The notes under the pieces were generated by a model. The model searched no databases and was not told the origin of the DNA. It saw nothing but the letters and a program-made list of their open reading frames with translations. From NCBI GenBank assembly GCA_003134655.1, contig PLBY01000068.1, positions 186,001-250,000 on the forward strand: a stretch of DNA of 64,000 nucleotides. The letters run 5' to 3'. Source of the DNA: Acidobacteriaceae bacterium. Its GTDB lineage: Bacteria; Acidobacteriota; Terriglobia; Terriglobales; Acidobacteriaceae. Position numbers and translations under genes: made by a program. Of the stretch, positions 34,777-45,487 are shown one piece after another (positions within the stretch are counted from its first letter, which is position 1; the number at the start of each line of letters is the position of its first letter).

Positions 34777-36324
34777 ATGAATGTAGGAACGTTGAAAGAC
34801 AGCACGAAGAAGTGGACGCGGCGACTGGCGGTGCCGATGCTGGCACTCGCACTGATCGGCTCGTTCGTAACCTATGAATTCGCGAAGCCCACCTCGGCTA
34901 AGGCGGCAGATGCCGCGCCTTCGGCCGCGCCACTCGACGCAGACAGCGTCGGCGCAATACTTGCTCTCGACAAGGCGATGGAAACGCTGGCAGCTCGCGT
35001 CACCCCCGCGGTCGTCAACGTCACCGTAACTTCGCGCACCAAGCCTGAGACAGCCGGCAAACAGGCGCCCGAAGACATGCAGCAATTTTTCGGACAGAAC
35101 AGCCCGTTTGGCCAGTTCTTCGGCCCGGGCATGCAGCAGCGCCGGCCTCAGATCGAGCATGGCATGGGCAGCGGCGTCGTGATCTCGCCTGACGGATACA
35201 TCGTCACCAACAATCACGTCGTCGACGGAGCCGTCGACATCCGCGTGACCACGAGCAATCGCCGCGTTCTGAAAGCGAAACTGATTGGCACCGATCCTGT
35301 GACTGACCTCGCCGTTTTGAAGGTCGAGGGCAAGGATCTCGCCAGCGCGCCCTGGGGCGACTCGAAAGAAGTCAGGCCCGGTCAGACGGTGCTAGCCTTC
35401 GGCAATCCCTACGGATTCCGCTTCACCGTCACGCGCGGCATCGTGAGCGCGGTCAACCGCGCGAACCCCGACCCCACTGATCGCACCAAGCCCGGCGAGT
35501 TCATCCAGACGGATGCGGCCATCAACCCCGGCAACTCCGGCGGCCCCTTGGTTGACGCTCGCGGTCAAGTCGTCGGCATCAACACCTTCCTGGTTTCTCC
35601 TTCCGGCACATTCTCCGGCATGGGATTTGCGATTCCCTCGCAGATCGTCAGGCCCACGGTCGAGACGCTGATCCGCTACGGCAAAGTGAGCCACGGCCAC
35701 ATCGGCATCGGGATCGCGGACGTGACTCCCGAGAACGCGAAGTTCTTTGACGAATCCAATGCAACCGGCGGGGTAGTTACGCAGGTTGAACCCGACTCGC
35801 CCGGCGCCAGAGCTGGCCTGCAGATCGGTGACGTGATCACCGAGATCGACGGCCAGAAAGTAAGCGACGCTGGCGAACTCCAAGTGCTGGTCGGACAGAA
35901 ACAGCCTAGCTCTAAGACCATGCTCAAGGTTCTTCGCGACGGCAAGACCATAACGGTCCCTGTCACTCTCGAGGAACTGGGCAGCCGCAGCGCCGAAGGC
36001 AAAGACGATTCCAGCAGCGGCGAAGGCAAAATGCATTGGGGCATCGGCCTCGGCAACCTCACGCCGGAACTGCGCGACCAGCTTCAGGCTCCAAAAGAGA
36101 TTCACGGAGCCGTGATCGAGCAGGTACAGCCGGGAAGCTCGGCTGATAACGCTGGACTGCAGCAGGGCGACATCATCCTCGAAGTCAACCGGCACAAAGT
36201 CCAATCCGCCAGCGATGTGAAGGACGCCTTGTCGAAAGTTGCCAAGGGCGAAGATGCGTTGCTGCTGGTTTGGTCGAACGGCGGCAATACCTTCCGGGTG
36301 CTGCACGCTCCTGAAGGCGCCTAA
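34777..36324 (+). CDS. degQ: DegP/DegQ-family periplasmic serine protease (HtrA)
   Basis: 515 residues. AAGGAG lies nine bases before the ATG. An N-terminal basic region and hydrophobic helix (15-36) form a signal/anchor. The trypsin-like domain has catalytic His147 (NNHVVDG), Asp177 (DPVTDLAV) and Ser254 (NPGNSGGPL). Two PDZ domains follow at about 310-395 and 420-510 (IGDVITEIDGQKVSDAGEL and GDIILEVNRHKVQSASDV). It degrades or refolds damaged envelope proteins. It follows the BlaI/BlaR1 pair and carries a matching operator, which ties envelope proteolysis to BlaR sensing. A strong terminator follows. Confidence 0.95.
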   Translation: MNVGTLKDSTKKWTRRLAVPMLALALIGSFVTYEFAKPTSAKAADAAPSAAPLDADSVGAILALDKAMETLAARVTPAVVNVTVTSRTKPETAGKQAPEDMQQFFGQNSPFGQFFGPGMQQRRPQIEHGMGSGVVISPDGYIVTNNHVVDGAVDIRVTTSNRRVLKAKLIGTDPVTDLAVLKVEGKDLASAPWGDSKEVRPGQTVLAFGNPYGFRFTVTRGIVSAVNRANPDPTDRTKPGEFIQTDAAINPGNSGGPLVDARGQVVGINTFLVSPSGTFSGMGFAIPSQIVRPTVETLIRYGKVSHGHIGIGIADVTPENAKFFDESNATGGVVTQVEPDSPGARAGLQIGDVITEIDGQKVSDAGELQVLVGQKQPSSKTMLKVLRDGKTITVPVTLEELGSRSAEGKDDSSSGEGKMHWGIGLGNLTPELRDQLQAPKEIHGAVIEQVQPGSSADNAGLQQGDIILEVNRHKVQSASDVKDALSKVAKGEDALLLVWSNGGNTFRVLHAPEGA

Positions 36325-36346
36325 CGAACCACGTCTAACCCAATCA

Positions 36347-36394
36347 CGCCGTACTCCCTTGCAATCTCGGAAGGGAGTACGGCGTTTCTTTTTT
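36347..36394 (+). terminator. strong intrinsic terminator after htrA
   Basis: A 14-bp perfect stem (36347-36360 with 36371-36384, arm CGCCGTACTCCCTT) with a 10-base loop is followed by TTTCTTTTTT. It closes the blaI-blaR1-htrA unit. Confidence 0.95.
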
Positions 36395-36458
36395 GTGCGG
36401 CATGGCACGAGAGGAGTCGTTGGGCGCAATCGCGCATCTAACCGTCAAGTACTATTAA

Positions 36459-37610
<1,152 letters not shown>

Positions 37611-37625
37611 GACAGGAGGTCCAAC

Positions 37626-37943
37626 ATGAAAGCATCTCGACTCGCGGTCGCTATATGTTCGTTGCTTTTCGCGCTCACCGCGACCGCCCAGACTCCCCCT
37701 GCCGCAACTCTGACCGAAAACCCGGTCTTCCAGAAAAACTGCGCGAAGTGTCACGGCAAAACCGGCGAAGGCCGCCACTTCGCCGGGCCATCGCTTGTCT
37801 CAGAGAAAACTACGTCCACGTCTGCTGACGAACTTCGTGACATCATCACCAACGGCAAACACCACATGCCAAAGTTCGCTGGCAAACTGACTCCAGAAGA
37901 AATCAATACTCTCGTGCAGCAGATCACTGCGTCGAAGAAGTGA
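37626..37943 (+). CDS. small exported c-type cytochrome
   Basis: 105 residues. Signal peptide ending near TAQ (residue 22). Haem-binding CAKCH (Cys39, Cys42, His43) and a likely distal Met81 (HHMPKF). Size and CxxCH-plus-Met arrangement fit a periplasmic class I cytochrome c that shuttles single electrons. AGGAGG-like ribosome site precedes ATG. Its 3' end overlaps the convergent GH9 gene by 20 bases. Linked to the old yellow enzyme gene, although that enzyme would be cytoplasmic, so the functional link is unclear. Confidence 0.92.
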   Translation: MKASRLAVAICSLLFALTATAQTPPAATLTENPVFQKNCAKCHGKTGEGRHFAGPSLVSEKTTSTSADELRDIITNGKHHMPKFAGKLTPEEINTLVQQITASKK

Positions 37944-40446
37944 GCGGCGTCTTACTCTCGCTCTTCGTCTCCGCATGCGCAGCGTTCGCCGCCAGAATGA
38001 AAGACGTTACTCCGTCCACCACATATTCGTTTTCGTACCACAGGAACGGCCATCCATCCTTGAGTTCCGGAAAGTCCGGTTGAAGAACGACGACGCCCGG
38101 AATGATCCCTCCGGGAACAAAGGTATAGTCAGCCCGGTTGTTTCCGTAAGCAATCAGTTTCGACTGCGTCCCCACGCTCGACACATACGAAACATTCGAC
38201 ACCGGATGTCGCCCGAGCACGTAGTCCAGACCGTCGAGAGTGTACTGCGGGCCAATGCTCGCAGGGAAGGCTTGATGCAGCAGGTACATCTCCGTTGCGA
38301 ACCTGGTCACTCCGCCGGACCCGCCCCACGTCCCTAAAGAGATGGGCACGCCCCAGGGGTTCTTCGAAAGCATCTCGGCTAGTTTGGGCTTGTATGCTTC
38401 AAGCGCCGAACGGACTCCGTCTTTGAACTCCTGACCCATGAAGGGAAGGGCGCGCGCCGCAGTGCCCCCTGCAAACGCGAACTGATCCTTAGTCACCGGA
38501 AGGAGTTCGTTCAATCGCTTCCGGTAGATCTCGCCGCCGCGGGTTGAGATAAGTAGTTCGACCGCCGCTTCGATCTCGGCCTGCCGCAAATCGCTCCCAG
38601 TCGTGTTGAAAGAATGAAACAAGGCTGGCGGTTGCTTGTGCTCTTCGTCCCACACCCGCACGGCAGTTTGCAGGCACTCGTCTGCCATTTTGTCGTTGTA
38701 TCCGCGCAGCACGCGACTGGCCGCTGCGAGAGCGCCGACAGCGTCATAGCTCAGCGCCGTCGTGTGCGTAGTGAATGCCCAACGATCATCCGGAATTCCC
38801 GAATGAATGCCGTCGGTTTCCAACGGTCCCATTTTTTCCGAATAGATCCGGCCGTCCGTTTTCGAAGCGGTATCTCCCAGGTGTGTGTACTCCTCCAGCG
38901 TCGGCTCGATGATTCCCGGAATTGCGTGTCCGATCACCTGATACTGCGCCAGCAACAGCAGCACACCATGTTCAACTTGTTGCACCACGTCCGGGACGCC
39001 GTCCGGTTTTCGCATCTGGACGTACCGCGCCGCCTCGTCGACTGAGGTGTCATCCGACCTCACCCCGAACTGTTCCCACGCCAATACAAGGTCGCTGATG
39101 ACGCGGGTCTGCGTCTGGGTTCGCAGGTCAAAGTCCCCGGCGTCGTACCACCCGCCTACATTCAGGCCAGGAATGTGCTGCCCTGGACTGAACGGCGAGT
39201 CCGTCGTCGGCCCCTGCTGGTAACCGTCGAAATGCGTGTAATTGACTGGCGCCTGTCGGGCATCATCGAGATGCGACGCTCCATGCCATATTCGATATCC
39301 TTCACGCACCTTCACGTGGTCCATCTGCTCCGGCAGATACGTTTCGAGCGAAGGCCGCCAGATCCCGTCGTACACATCCCGCGCGATGCGAAAAGGTCCG
39401 GTTCTCTGGCCCGCATATTCGATCGCATAGATCCCCGGCTCGCGCACCGTAGAGAAATCGAAACGCGCGTATTGGTAGCGCATCCACTTTCCCCAGGGCT
39501 TCACTTCGCCACTGAATGCCTCCTGATACTCGCCCTCCGGCGTAAGCCGCAGAACGCGTGCCACTTTGGGAGAGTCGAACTGCGGATCGAGTTCCACCAC
39601 GGCAACTTTCTCGCGCTCGGGCGTATAGCCGACCTGGTTGTAGCCCACTATCGGCGGGCGCACCCAGCCCGCGATCACGTTGGGACGAACGTGCCACACC
39701 ACCACGTCGCCCGTCTTGCCGGCGGGAATCAACGTGCGCATCACAAACCATCCGTTCTGCGCCTTGTTGCGGCCGTCGAAAAGAAAGATGGGGCCGCTGT
39801 CGGAAGTGATGGTCACGCGCGTCGCCGGATCCTCCGGCGACAAAACGATTCGCTGACCTGAGGCCAGCGGTAGCGGCTCGACGGTTCCATCCGTTGCCCT
39901 CTGCATTGGCCCGTCCGAGTGACGGGGAAACAGTCCGGCGCCGTCATCCATCAGATACGACTTGCCAAAATATGATGTTGGCAAGAACTCCAGGTTGAAT
40001 CCAGCCTTGCCCGCGAGCGCAGCGGGTACCGGCTGATCCAGTTGCACGGCAGCTCGAAATCCTCCCGGCTCAGGCCGCACGTCGATGCGATAACTCAGCC
40101 CGCGATCCGTATATGTGCAGGTTGCCGCGACTTCGTCGGGAGCGACCCGTTTCCGTTCCTTGAAATCCGGAATGGGGTCCCACTGCTCGGGCGTCGCAGA
40201 CAGCCGTACGTCTCCGCCGGTCGCAATGCGCTGATCTTGCAGGATAATCTCCATCCCGTTCATCTTCTGATCGCCGAATACCCGGTGATATTCGTTGTGA
40301 AACAGGAGCACGCTCAAGCCGTGCGTCTCGAGCACATCGTGTTCCGTCAAATGCAGATCAGAAGTGGACGACTGCGCGCGCGCGTGATGGGGGAAAAAAA
40401 TGGCCAGTGCAGATAAAAGCAGAAACAGCGTCGATCGTGCGTTCAA
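37924..40446 (-). CDS. glycoside hydrolase family 9 (cellulase-type) enzyme, exported
   Basis: 840 residues. TTG start at 40446 with AGGAG six bases upstream. Signal peptide residues 1-24. An N-terminal beta region of about 260 residues without clear family, then an Ig-like CelD_N domain (about 270-360, VGYNQVGYTPEREKVAVV). The GH9 (alpha/alpha)6 barrel carries the nucleophile-base pair in GGWYDAGDFD (Asp435, Asp438) and a C-terminal Glu807 in WYENEYVVDG, the family's acid. Hydrolyses beta-glucans or related plant polysaccharides outside the cell. Its upstream neighbour (26 bases) is a small exported protein that may bind carbohydrate. Confidence 0.9.
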   Translation of the reverse strand: MNARSTLFLLLSALAIFFPHHARAQSSTSDLHLTEHDVLETHGLSVLLFHNEYHRVFGDQKMNGMEIILQDQRIATGGDVRLSATPEQWDPIPDFKERKRVAPDEVAATCTYTDRGLSYRIDVRPEPGGFRAAVQLDQPVPAALAGKAGFNLEFLPTSYFGKSYLMDDGAGLFPRHSDGPMQRATDGTVEPLPLASGQRIVLSPEDPATRVTITSDSGPIFLFDGRNKAQNGWFVMRTLIPAGKTGDVVVWHVRPNVIAGWVRPPIVGYNQVGYTPEREKVAVVELDPQFDSPKVARVLRLTPEGEYQEAFSGEVKPWGKWMRYQYARFDFSTVREPGIYAIEYAGQRTGPFRIARDVYDGIWRPSLETYLPEQMDHVKVREGYRIWHGASHLDDARQAPVNYTHFDGYQQGPTTDSPFSPGQHIPGLNVGGWYDAGDFDLRTQTQTRVISDLVLAWEQFGVRSDDTSVDEAARYVQMRKPDGVPDVVQQVEHGVLLLLAQYQVIGHAIPGIIEPTLEEYTHLGDTASKTDGRIYSEKMGPLETDGIHSGIPDDRWAFTTHTTALSYDAVGALAAASRVLRGYNDKMADECLQTAVRVWDEEHKQPPALFHSFNTTGSDLRQAEIEAAVELLISTRGGEIYRKRLNELLPVTKDQFAFAGGTAARALPFMGQEFKDGVRSALEAYKPKLAEMLSKNPWGVPISLGTWGGSGGVTRFATEMYLLHQAFPASIGPQYTLDGLDYVLGRHPVSNVSYVSSVGTQSKLIAYGNNRADYTFVPGGIIPGVVVLQPDFPELKDGWPFLWYENEYVVDGVTSFILAANAAHAETKSESKTPLTSSTQ

Positions 40447-40472
40447 TATGAACTCCTGAGATTGCCGGCGGT

Positions 40473-41120
40473 CTATTTCGCGGGTGCGGTTTCTTCAATT
40501 TTCACGTTGGAGAACACTGCCGTTTCCAAGGTGGTTGCCACGTGCGAGCAGACGCCCAGTCCGACGTACACGGGATCCTTCAGCCCCACGTATTCAATCG
40601 GACCGACCACCTTCAATTCTTCGTTCGGCTTTCCGGCATACATCGTGAACCGGCTTTCTTTCCTCTCAATCCGCAACCGCACCGGTCCGTCGACCTGGGT
40701 GAAGACCTGATAAGTCTGTTCATTGGCCGCGCCGCGAAATTGCAGGGATGTAAGTCCGTTCCCATGGGACACCGCGTCCGCATATGCCGATCCCGGTTCC
40801 AGACTCTGCCGGATCATAAGCACTGCCTTGCGATGTTCCGCGCTGCTCGTGCCCACCCACTGCACGTCGGCGGAAAGAGTCAGATCCCCAGACGCCTTCT
40901 TCCAAACGAAGTAGAACGCGTCAGACGCACCCCACACGTTGGCGCCGCCCCCGGTGATTCGATACTCACCCTTCGCGGCATCATAGTGTGCGGTTCCATC
41001 CGGCGGCGTCTGGCCAACACTTCCCTGGTTTGTAAAGATTCCTAGGTCGTTTGTCTGTGCCAGGCCGATGGCCACGAAAGCCATGACCAGCACACTGGAG
41101 AATGCAAACAAAGCTTTCAC
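40473..41120 (-). CDS. exported beta-sandwich protein of unknown function
   Basis: 215 residues. GTG start at 41120 with AGGAG seven bases upstream. Signal peptide 1-22. The rest alternates short beta strands (GEYRITGGGANVWGASDAFYFVWKK, GDLTLSADVQWVG, VRLRIERKESRFTMYAGK), reading like a DUF1349/concanavalin-like sandwich. It is 26 bases upstream of the GH9 gene, so a carbohydrate-binding or accessory role is plausible. I cannot name a substrate. Confidence 0.75.
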   Translation of the reverse strand: MKALFAFSSVLVMAFVAIGLAQTNDLGIFTNQGSVGQTPPDGTAHYDAAKGEYRITGGGANVWGASDAFYFVWKKASGDLTLSADVQWVGTSSAEHRKAVLMIRQSLEPGSAYADAVSHGNGLTSLQFRGAANEQTYQVFTQVDGPVRLRIERKESRFTMYAGKPNEELKVVGPIEYVGLKDPVYVGLGVCSHVATTLETAVFSNVKIEETAPAK

Positions 41121-41345
41121 TTTTGTACTCCTGCGGTGGTGCCATCATCGAATGGCATGGTCCAGATTTGGCGCCACGATTCTAAACGATGCAGCGGGAC
41201 AGAAACCCGGTCACCGAGACCTCATTGTTTCGAGCGGAGCGCATGCCACTTGCACGCCCCGAGGGCAGCTGCTGTTTCCGTCCAACGAAGGGTCCATCAC
41301 CTTGGTCACTATCGTGCAACTCCACTACGCCCCTAGAATCTCACT
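41121..41345. other. divergent intergenic region, no gene seen
   Basis: 225 bases between the exported beta-sandwich gene (minus) and the REC-PilZ gene (plus). It should hold both promoters but I recognise no clear boxes. Confidence 0.4.
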
Positions 41346-42077
41346 ATGACGTTGGACTCACTCCTCCTGAGCCAGGATCCGGAATTGGTTCGTGTGATCC
41401 GGCCCACGCTCGAGAAACTGTCGATTGATGTGGAGATCTGCCATGAGGCGCGGGCTGGCACCGACATTCTGATCTCTGACAAGTTCGACGCTGTGATCGT
41501 GGATTGCGACGATTTGAATGGCGGGCTCGCCGTGCTGCAGGGCATGCGCAGCACTCCCAGCAACAAGAACTCCGTGGCCTTCGCCATCCTCAACGGACAT
41601 AAAACGACTACACAGGAAGCCTTTGGCATGGGCGCCAACTTCGTGCTGCAGAAACCCATCAGCGCCCTCAACGCGTTGCGCTGTTTTCACGCGGCCCTGA
41701 ATTTCATGATCAAGGAGCGCCGCCGCTACTTCCGCCAGCCCGTGAAGATGCTGGTCAAAGTGATCTACGAAGGAAAGACTCTGAACGCGACCAGCACCAA
41801 CATCAGCGAAGGCGGCATCGCTGTGATGTTACGGGAGGCGTTGCCGAAAGGCGCTGCGCCGCATTTGAAGTTTTCCCTGCCGGGTAGTGGCATCGACGTT
41901 GAAGTTGAGGCAGAAGTGGCCTGGGTCGACGTCAAGGGCCTCGCCGGTTTCCGATTTCATAACGTTCCGCAGATTTCCCAGAAGCACCTGGAGCACTGGC
42001 TCGACGAACAGATTGAACGGGAATTTCCAGGAACCAAAGAGCGGTTGGCCTCCGCAGAGTCCGAAACCTCGCACTAA
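41346..42077 (+). CDS. REC-PilZ response regulator (c-di-GMP effector)
   Basis: 243 residues. The N-terminal domain reads as a receiver: an acidic pair near residue 11-13, candidate phospho-acceptor Asp53 (DAVIVD) and Lys103 (LQKP). The C-terminal PilZ domain has RxxxR (Arg126-Arg130, RRRYFR) and NISEGG (Asn152-x-Ser154-x-x-Gly157), the c-di-GMP binding residues, here with Asn in the D/N position. It would combine phosphorylation and c-di-GMP input. No cognate kinase is adjacent. A c-di-GMP enzyme lies 3.4 kb away. Confidence 0.85.
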   Translation: MTLDSLLLSQDPELVRVIRPTLEKLSIDVEICHEARAGTDILISDKFDAVIVDCDDLNGGLAVLQGMRSTPSNKNSVAFAILNGHKTTTQEAFGMGANFVLQKPISALNALRCFHAALNFMIKERRRYFRQPVKMLVKVIYEGKTLNATSTNISEGGIAVMLREALPKGAAPHLKFSLPGSGIDVEVEAEVAWVDVKGLAGFRFHNVPQISQKHLEHWLDEQIEREFPGTKERLASAESETSH

Positions 42078-42229
42078 GCGCATCTCCCAACCTGTATCTC
42101 CCCTCACTTGAATCCATCAGTACGCGCCCCCAGTCTGCCCAAAGTGGGGGTATCTCCCTTTAGACTTGCGCCCGGCTCTACTCGTGGCAATCTGATAGAT
42201 CACCAGTCGAAGATTCCAGGAGAGACACA

Positions 42230-42466
42230 ATGTTGACCAATGACTTCCGCATTTCCAAGGTGCAAAGAACGCTACGCTGGTTTGAAGAGGATATTCCGCT
42301 GCTCAACATGCGCGTGAAGGAGCTTTCGAAGGAGCGGCAGGAATCCGCCCGAAAGTTCGCGGCGGCGGTGATCGATCAGACCCGCGCCGAGCTGGAAAGG
42401 CTTCTGCAAGAGCAGCCGCACGACATGCAAGATTCGAGCGAAATGCCCTGCGAGCCCGCGGACTAG
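42230..42466 (+). CDS. small helical orphan protein
   Basis: 78 residues with high content of charged helix formers (VKELSKERQESARKFAAAVIDQTRAELERLL), likely a small coiled coil. Start ATG after a GGAGAGACACA ribosome-like stretch supports it being real. No family recognised. It converges with lpxC (27 bases apart). Confidence 0.55.
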   Translation: MLTNDFRISKVQRTLRWFEEDIPLLNMRVKELSKERQESARKFAAAVIDQTRAELERLLQEQPHDMQDSSEMPCEPAD

Positions 42467-42492
42467 CAACGCCAAAACCCACAAGTCCCAAT

Positions 42493-43404
42493 CTACAGAG
42501 AAGATCCCGCGGCGGCTTCAGCCCCGGATTGAATGCCGCTCGCCTTGTCTTCGTCGGGGAAAGTGACTTCCTCCCACAGGGTCTTGTCGCGCAGGATGCG
42601 CGAGACCAGCGCGGTGTGCATGGCGTGACCGGCGCGGTCGGCAACCACGTTACCCAGAATTTGCTTGCCCAAAAGCGCCAGATCGCCGACCAGATCCAGC
42701 ACTTTGTGGCGCACGAATTCATCGGGGAAGCGGAGCGGCCCGTTCTCGACCCCATCGCGGGTGAGCACGATGCAGTTCTCACTGGAAGCGCCGCGAATCA
42801 GGCCCATGTTGCGCATGGCCTGCTCGTCCTCGCGCGATCCAAAGGTGCGCGCGCCCGCGATGTGCTTCAGATAACTTCCGTTGGTCAGTTCCACCTGAAA
42901 GGTCTCTTTCCCAATCAGCGGGTGGGGAAAATTGATCGCGTAGGAAACCGAATAGGTGTCCGAGGGATACACCGCGATGAACTTGTTCCCCTCACGCATC
43001 TCGACCTCGCGGCGAATCTTCAGATACTTGCGGAGACGCCGCTGCTTACGGATGCCCGCCTTGCGAATCATCTCGACGAACGGACGCGCGCTACCGTCGA
43101 GGATGGGCAATTCGAGGTTGTCGAGCTCGACGATCGCGTTGTCAATGCCCATGCCGATGAATGCGGAAAGCACGTGCTCGGTGGTGGAAATGAGCACGCC
43201 TTTTTTCATGAGGCTGGTGGCGTAACTGACGCGAGCGACGTTGCGGCTCACGGCCTCGATTTCGAAACCGTCCAGATCGGTGCGGCGAAACACGATGCCC
43301 GTGTCAGATGGGGCCGGCAGGATGCGCATGGAGACCGGGGCGCCGCTGTGCAGGCCCACACCACTACACTCCACGGCGGAGCGGATTGTTTGCTCGTGCG
43401 TCAA
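42493..43404 (-). CDS. lpxC: UDP-3-O-acyl-N-acetylglucosamine deacetylase
   Basis: 303 residues. TTG start at 43404 gives the usual N-terminus (TIRSAVECSGVGLHSG), but it has no strong ribosome site, so an upstream start is possible. Zinc ligands His77 (ISTTEH), His233 and Asp237 (FVRHKVLD), catalytic Glu76 and His260 are all conserved. Commits UDP-acyl-GlcNAc to lipid A in the cytoplasm. The short Ala-rich C-terminal tail is unremarkable. It marks the organism as an LPS-producing Gram-negative. No other lpx gene is adjacent. Confidence 0.95.
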   Translation of the reverse strand: MTHEQTIRSAVECSGVGLHSGAPVSMRILPAPSDTGIVFRRTDLDGFEIEAVSRNVARVSYATSLMKKGVLISTTEHVLSAFIGMGIDNAIVELDNLELPILDGSARPFVEMIRKAGIRKQRRLRKYLKIRREVEMREGNKFIAVYPSDTYSVSYAINFPHPLIGKETFQVELTNGSYLKHIAGARTFGSREDEQAMRNMGLIRGASSENCIVLTRDGVENGPLRFPDEFVRHKVLDLVGDLALLGKQILGNVVADRAGHAMHTALVSRILRDKTLWEEVTFPDEDKASGIQSGAEAAAGSSL

Positions 43405-43645
43405 GAATGACTCAAGGATGTTCCCGTGAATGCAGTAGACTACGCTTCCGTCAAGAAAACTGTCTGTGGCAGAAACGCCACAGTCCGTGGTGTCGTGGCG
43501 CGGTTGACAGAGAGACTTGAAGCTCGCCGTTCAGAGAGCCATAACTGTATTCATTACAATAGATTACGTGAGATCGGGCCGGGCGCAGGCGCGGGTTGCG
43601 GGAATCTAGAAGGGTAATAGGATTCCACCGGAGTATCAATTCCCC

Positions 43646-44500
43646 TTAGTGCTTGCTTTGCTTGCCGGGAGTTTTGTTGGGGTTGTAGCCGGAATTGGGG
43701 TCGAACATCGCCTCATCCAGTCCCTGATTGATGGTCACCGAGTTCAGGAAACGCTGGTTCGACATGTCCCCGTTGAAGAAGCGAGTGACATTGTAGGGCG
43801 CCATGATCGTGGACACCTGGCGGTAGTTCTCGTAGACCTCGTCTTCCAGATTCTTCTGCCTGTCGACGGGGTCACGCCAAGTGAAGGACTTTTTTACCGG
43901 TAGGTGCGAGTCGGTATCAAAGTACAGGGTAACGCTCTCGTCCTGAGAGTTGATCAAGGTTACCTGGTGAGAAGAATGTTGCGCTGCGATGGCGAGTCCT
44001 TCATACAAAAAGATCACGCCCGGATCGGTGACCCAGGTGCGCAGGACCGTGTCGAGCGAGAACCGGTGCCGGCGCATGTAGTCCAGACGAGTCTTTTCCT
44101 CGATGGGATGCGGGCCTTTGTAGGTAATTTCGTATGCCTTGTCGCCGACGTACAACTCCGCGATGTCGCGTTCCTTGGTGAGTTCCACCCGCTCTTTGTC
44201 GGGAAACTCGGCAAAACTCCAGAACACGCCGCCTCCGCTTTCCCGGCCATGGTGGAAGCTGTAGATGCGTCCCTGCTGTTCGCGGTCGCGAATGGTGAGG
44301 TATGCCTTGCCACCCAAGGCTTCAATTCCCTGATCAACAATGGCTCTGGCCTTGTGCGCGTTTTCCTGGTCCGCAGGAACCGCGGCCTGTGATTGCGATG
44401 TGCCCGGCGGCGACCCTTGGGCAGCGGCGGGACGAGGCTCCCCGCCCGCCTGAGCCCAGGCCGAACACACCAAAATCAGAATCGGGAGAAACTGTTTCAT
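43646..44500 (-). CDS. LolA-like exported protein of unknown function
   Basis: 284 residues from ATG 44500, chosen so the protein begins with a signal peptide (MKQFLPILILVCSAWAQA); the frame also opens at TTG 44527. After a Pro/Gln-rich linker (about 25-55) the domain from ALGGKAYLTIRDREQQGRIY to the NRFLNSVTINQ region alternates beta strands and resembles outer-membrane lipoprotein-sorting (LolA/B) folds used by many periplasmic proteins. No lipobox. Role not identified. Confidence 0.75.
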   Translation of the reverse strand: MKQFLPILILVCSAWAQAGGEPRPAAAQGSPPGTSQSQAAVPADQENAHKARAIVDQGIEALGGKAYLTIRDREQQGRIYSFHHGRESGGGVFWSFAEFPDKERVELTKERDIAELYVGDKAYEITYKGPHPIEEKTRLDYMRRHRFSLDTVLRTWVTDPGVIFLYEGLAIAAQHSSHQVTLINSQDESVTLYFDTDSHLPVKKSFTWRDPVDRQKNLEDEVYENYRQVSTIMAPYNVTRFFNGDMSNQRFLNSVTINQGLDEAMFDPNSGYNPNKTPGKQSKH

Positions 44501-44656
44501 TCCACTTGAGGGAGTGATCGCGTGCAATCAGGATTGTAGCGTTTCTTGGGGACTTTCCGCCCGCAGCAATGACAACTCCTCTCATCCCTTGGATGCAGGA
44601 AATGGTGCAATTGCAAGCTGGCGGCGTTCGTTTTTACGGTGCTTTTCTGACTCTGA

Positions 44657-45439
44657 CTATCCCGCTAGGACCGCACCGCCGTTTACGTTGAAGACCTCTC
44701 CATTGATGAAACTGGCGAGTTCCGTGCACAGAAACAGCACGGGAGCCGCGATCTCCTCGGGCCGTCCGACGCGGCCCATGGGAATCGTCCTGCGAATCTC
44801 GTCGCCGCTCTTCGGATCGGCGAGGGCCCCGGCGCTCATGTCCGTATCGACCCAGCCGGGGGCGACGCAGTTCACGTAGATCCCGGCGGAAGCCAGTTCG
44901 GAGGACAAGCTCTTGGTGAGGCTGATGACAGCGCCCTTGGTTGCCGAGTAGTCGCAATGAAAGGCCTCGCCCCGCTGGCCGCTCGTGGAACTGATCAACA
45001 CAATGTGTCCCGCCGGCGCCTCTGTGCGGGGCTGCGACTTCATCTGCGCGACCGCGTGTTTGACCAGCCCGAAAACTCCGTCAAGATTGATCGACAAAGT
45101 CGAGCGCCACTGATCATCGGACATGCGCTCGATAGGCACATCCTGCTCCGGCCACACGCCGTGGTTGGCGATGAGAATGTCGAGTCGGCCGAAATGGCGC
45201 ACGGTTTCAGACACAAGGGCACGAGCCGCCTCCGGCGTATTCAGGTCGGAAGCAATAGGATGGCTGACGCCCGTGCCACACTCCTTGGCCAGCGCTTCGG
45301 CCTGAGACCGGGCACTGCGATAGCTGAAAGCGACCTTGGCGCCTGCGGCAGTGAACATACGCACGGTGGCTGCGCCGATGCCGCGCGAACCGCCAGAAAT
45401 GAGGGCGACCTTACCGGAGAGAGAAAGTGGGATGGACAT
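44657..45439 (-). CDS. SDR-family oxidoreductase (FabG-like)
   Basis: 260 residues. NAD(P) loop SGGSRGIG (about 16-23), NHG (around 92), Ser about 150, catalytic YSATK. The Val/Ala after the cofactor loop and a basic SYRSARSQ segment suggest NADPH preference. Sequence is consistent with 3-ketoacyl-ACP reductase or a related ketone reductase. The LISSTSGQRGEA segment is typical. Neighbours give no pathway. Standing between an exported protein and a c-di-GMP gene, its substrate stays unknown. Confidence 0.8.
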   Translation of the reverse strand: MSIPLSLSGKVALISGGSRGIGAATVRMFTAAGAKVAFSYRSARSQAEALAKECGTGVSHPIASDLNTPEAARALVSETVRHFGRLDILIANHGVWPEQDVPIERMSDDQWRSTLSINLDGVFGLVKHAVAQMKSQPRTEAPAGHIVLISSTSGQRGEAFHCDYSATKGAVISLTKSLSSELASAGIYVNCVAPGWVDTDMSAGALADPKSGDEIRRTIPMGRVGRPEEIAAPVLFLCTELASFINGEVFNVNGGAVLAG

Positions 45440-45487
45440 AGCAGACTAGTGTCCCGTTTCCCGTCTGCTGTTGCAAGTGGGGGTGGG

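Noticed and set aside
42529..43410. 293-codon plus-strand frame opposite lpxC
   Set aside because: Antisense shadow of a fully conserved LpxC with all zinc ligands.
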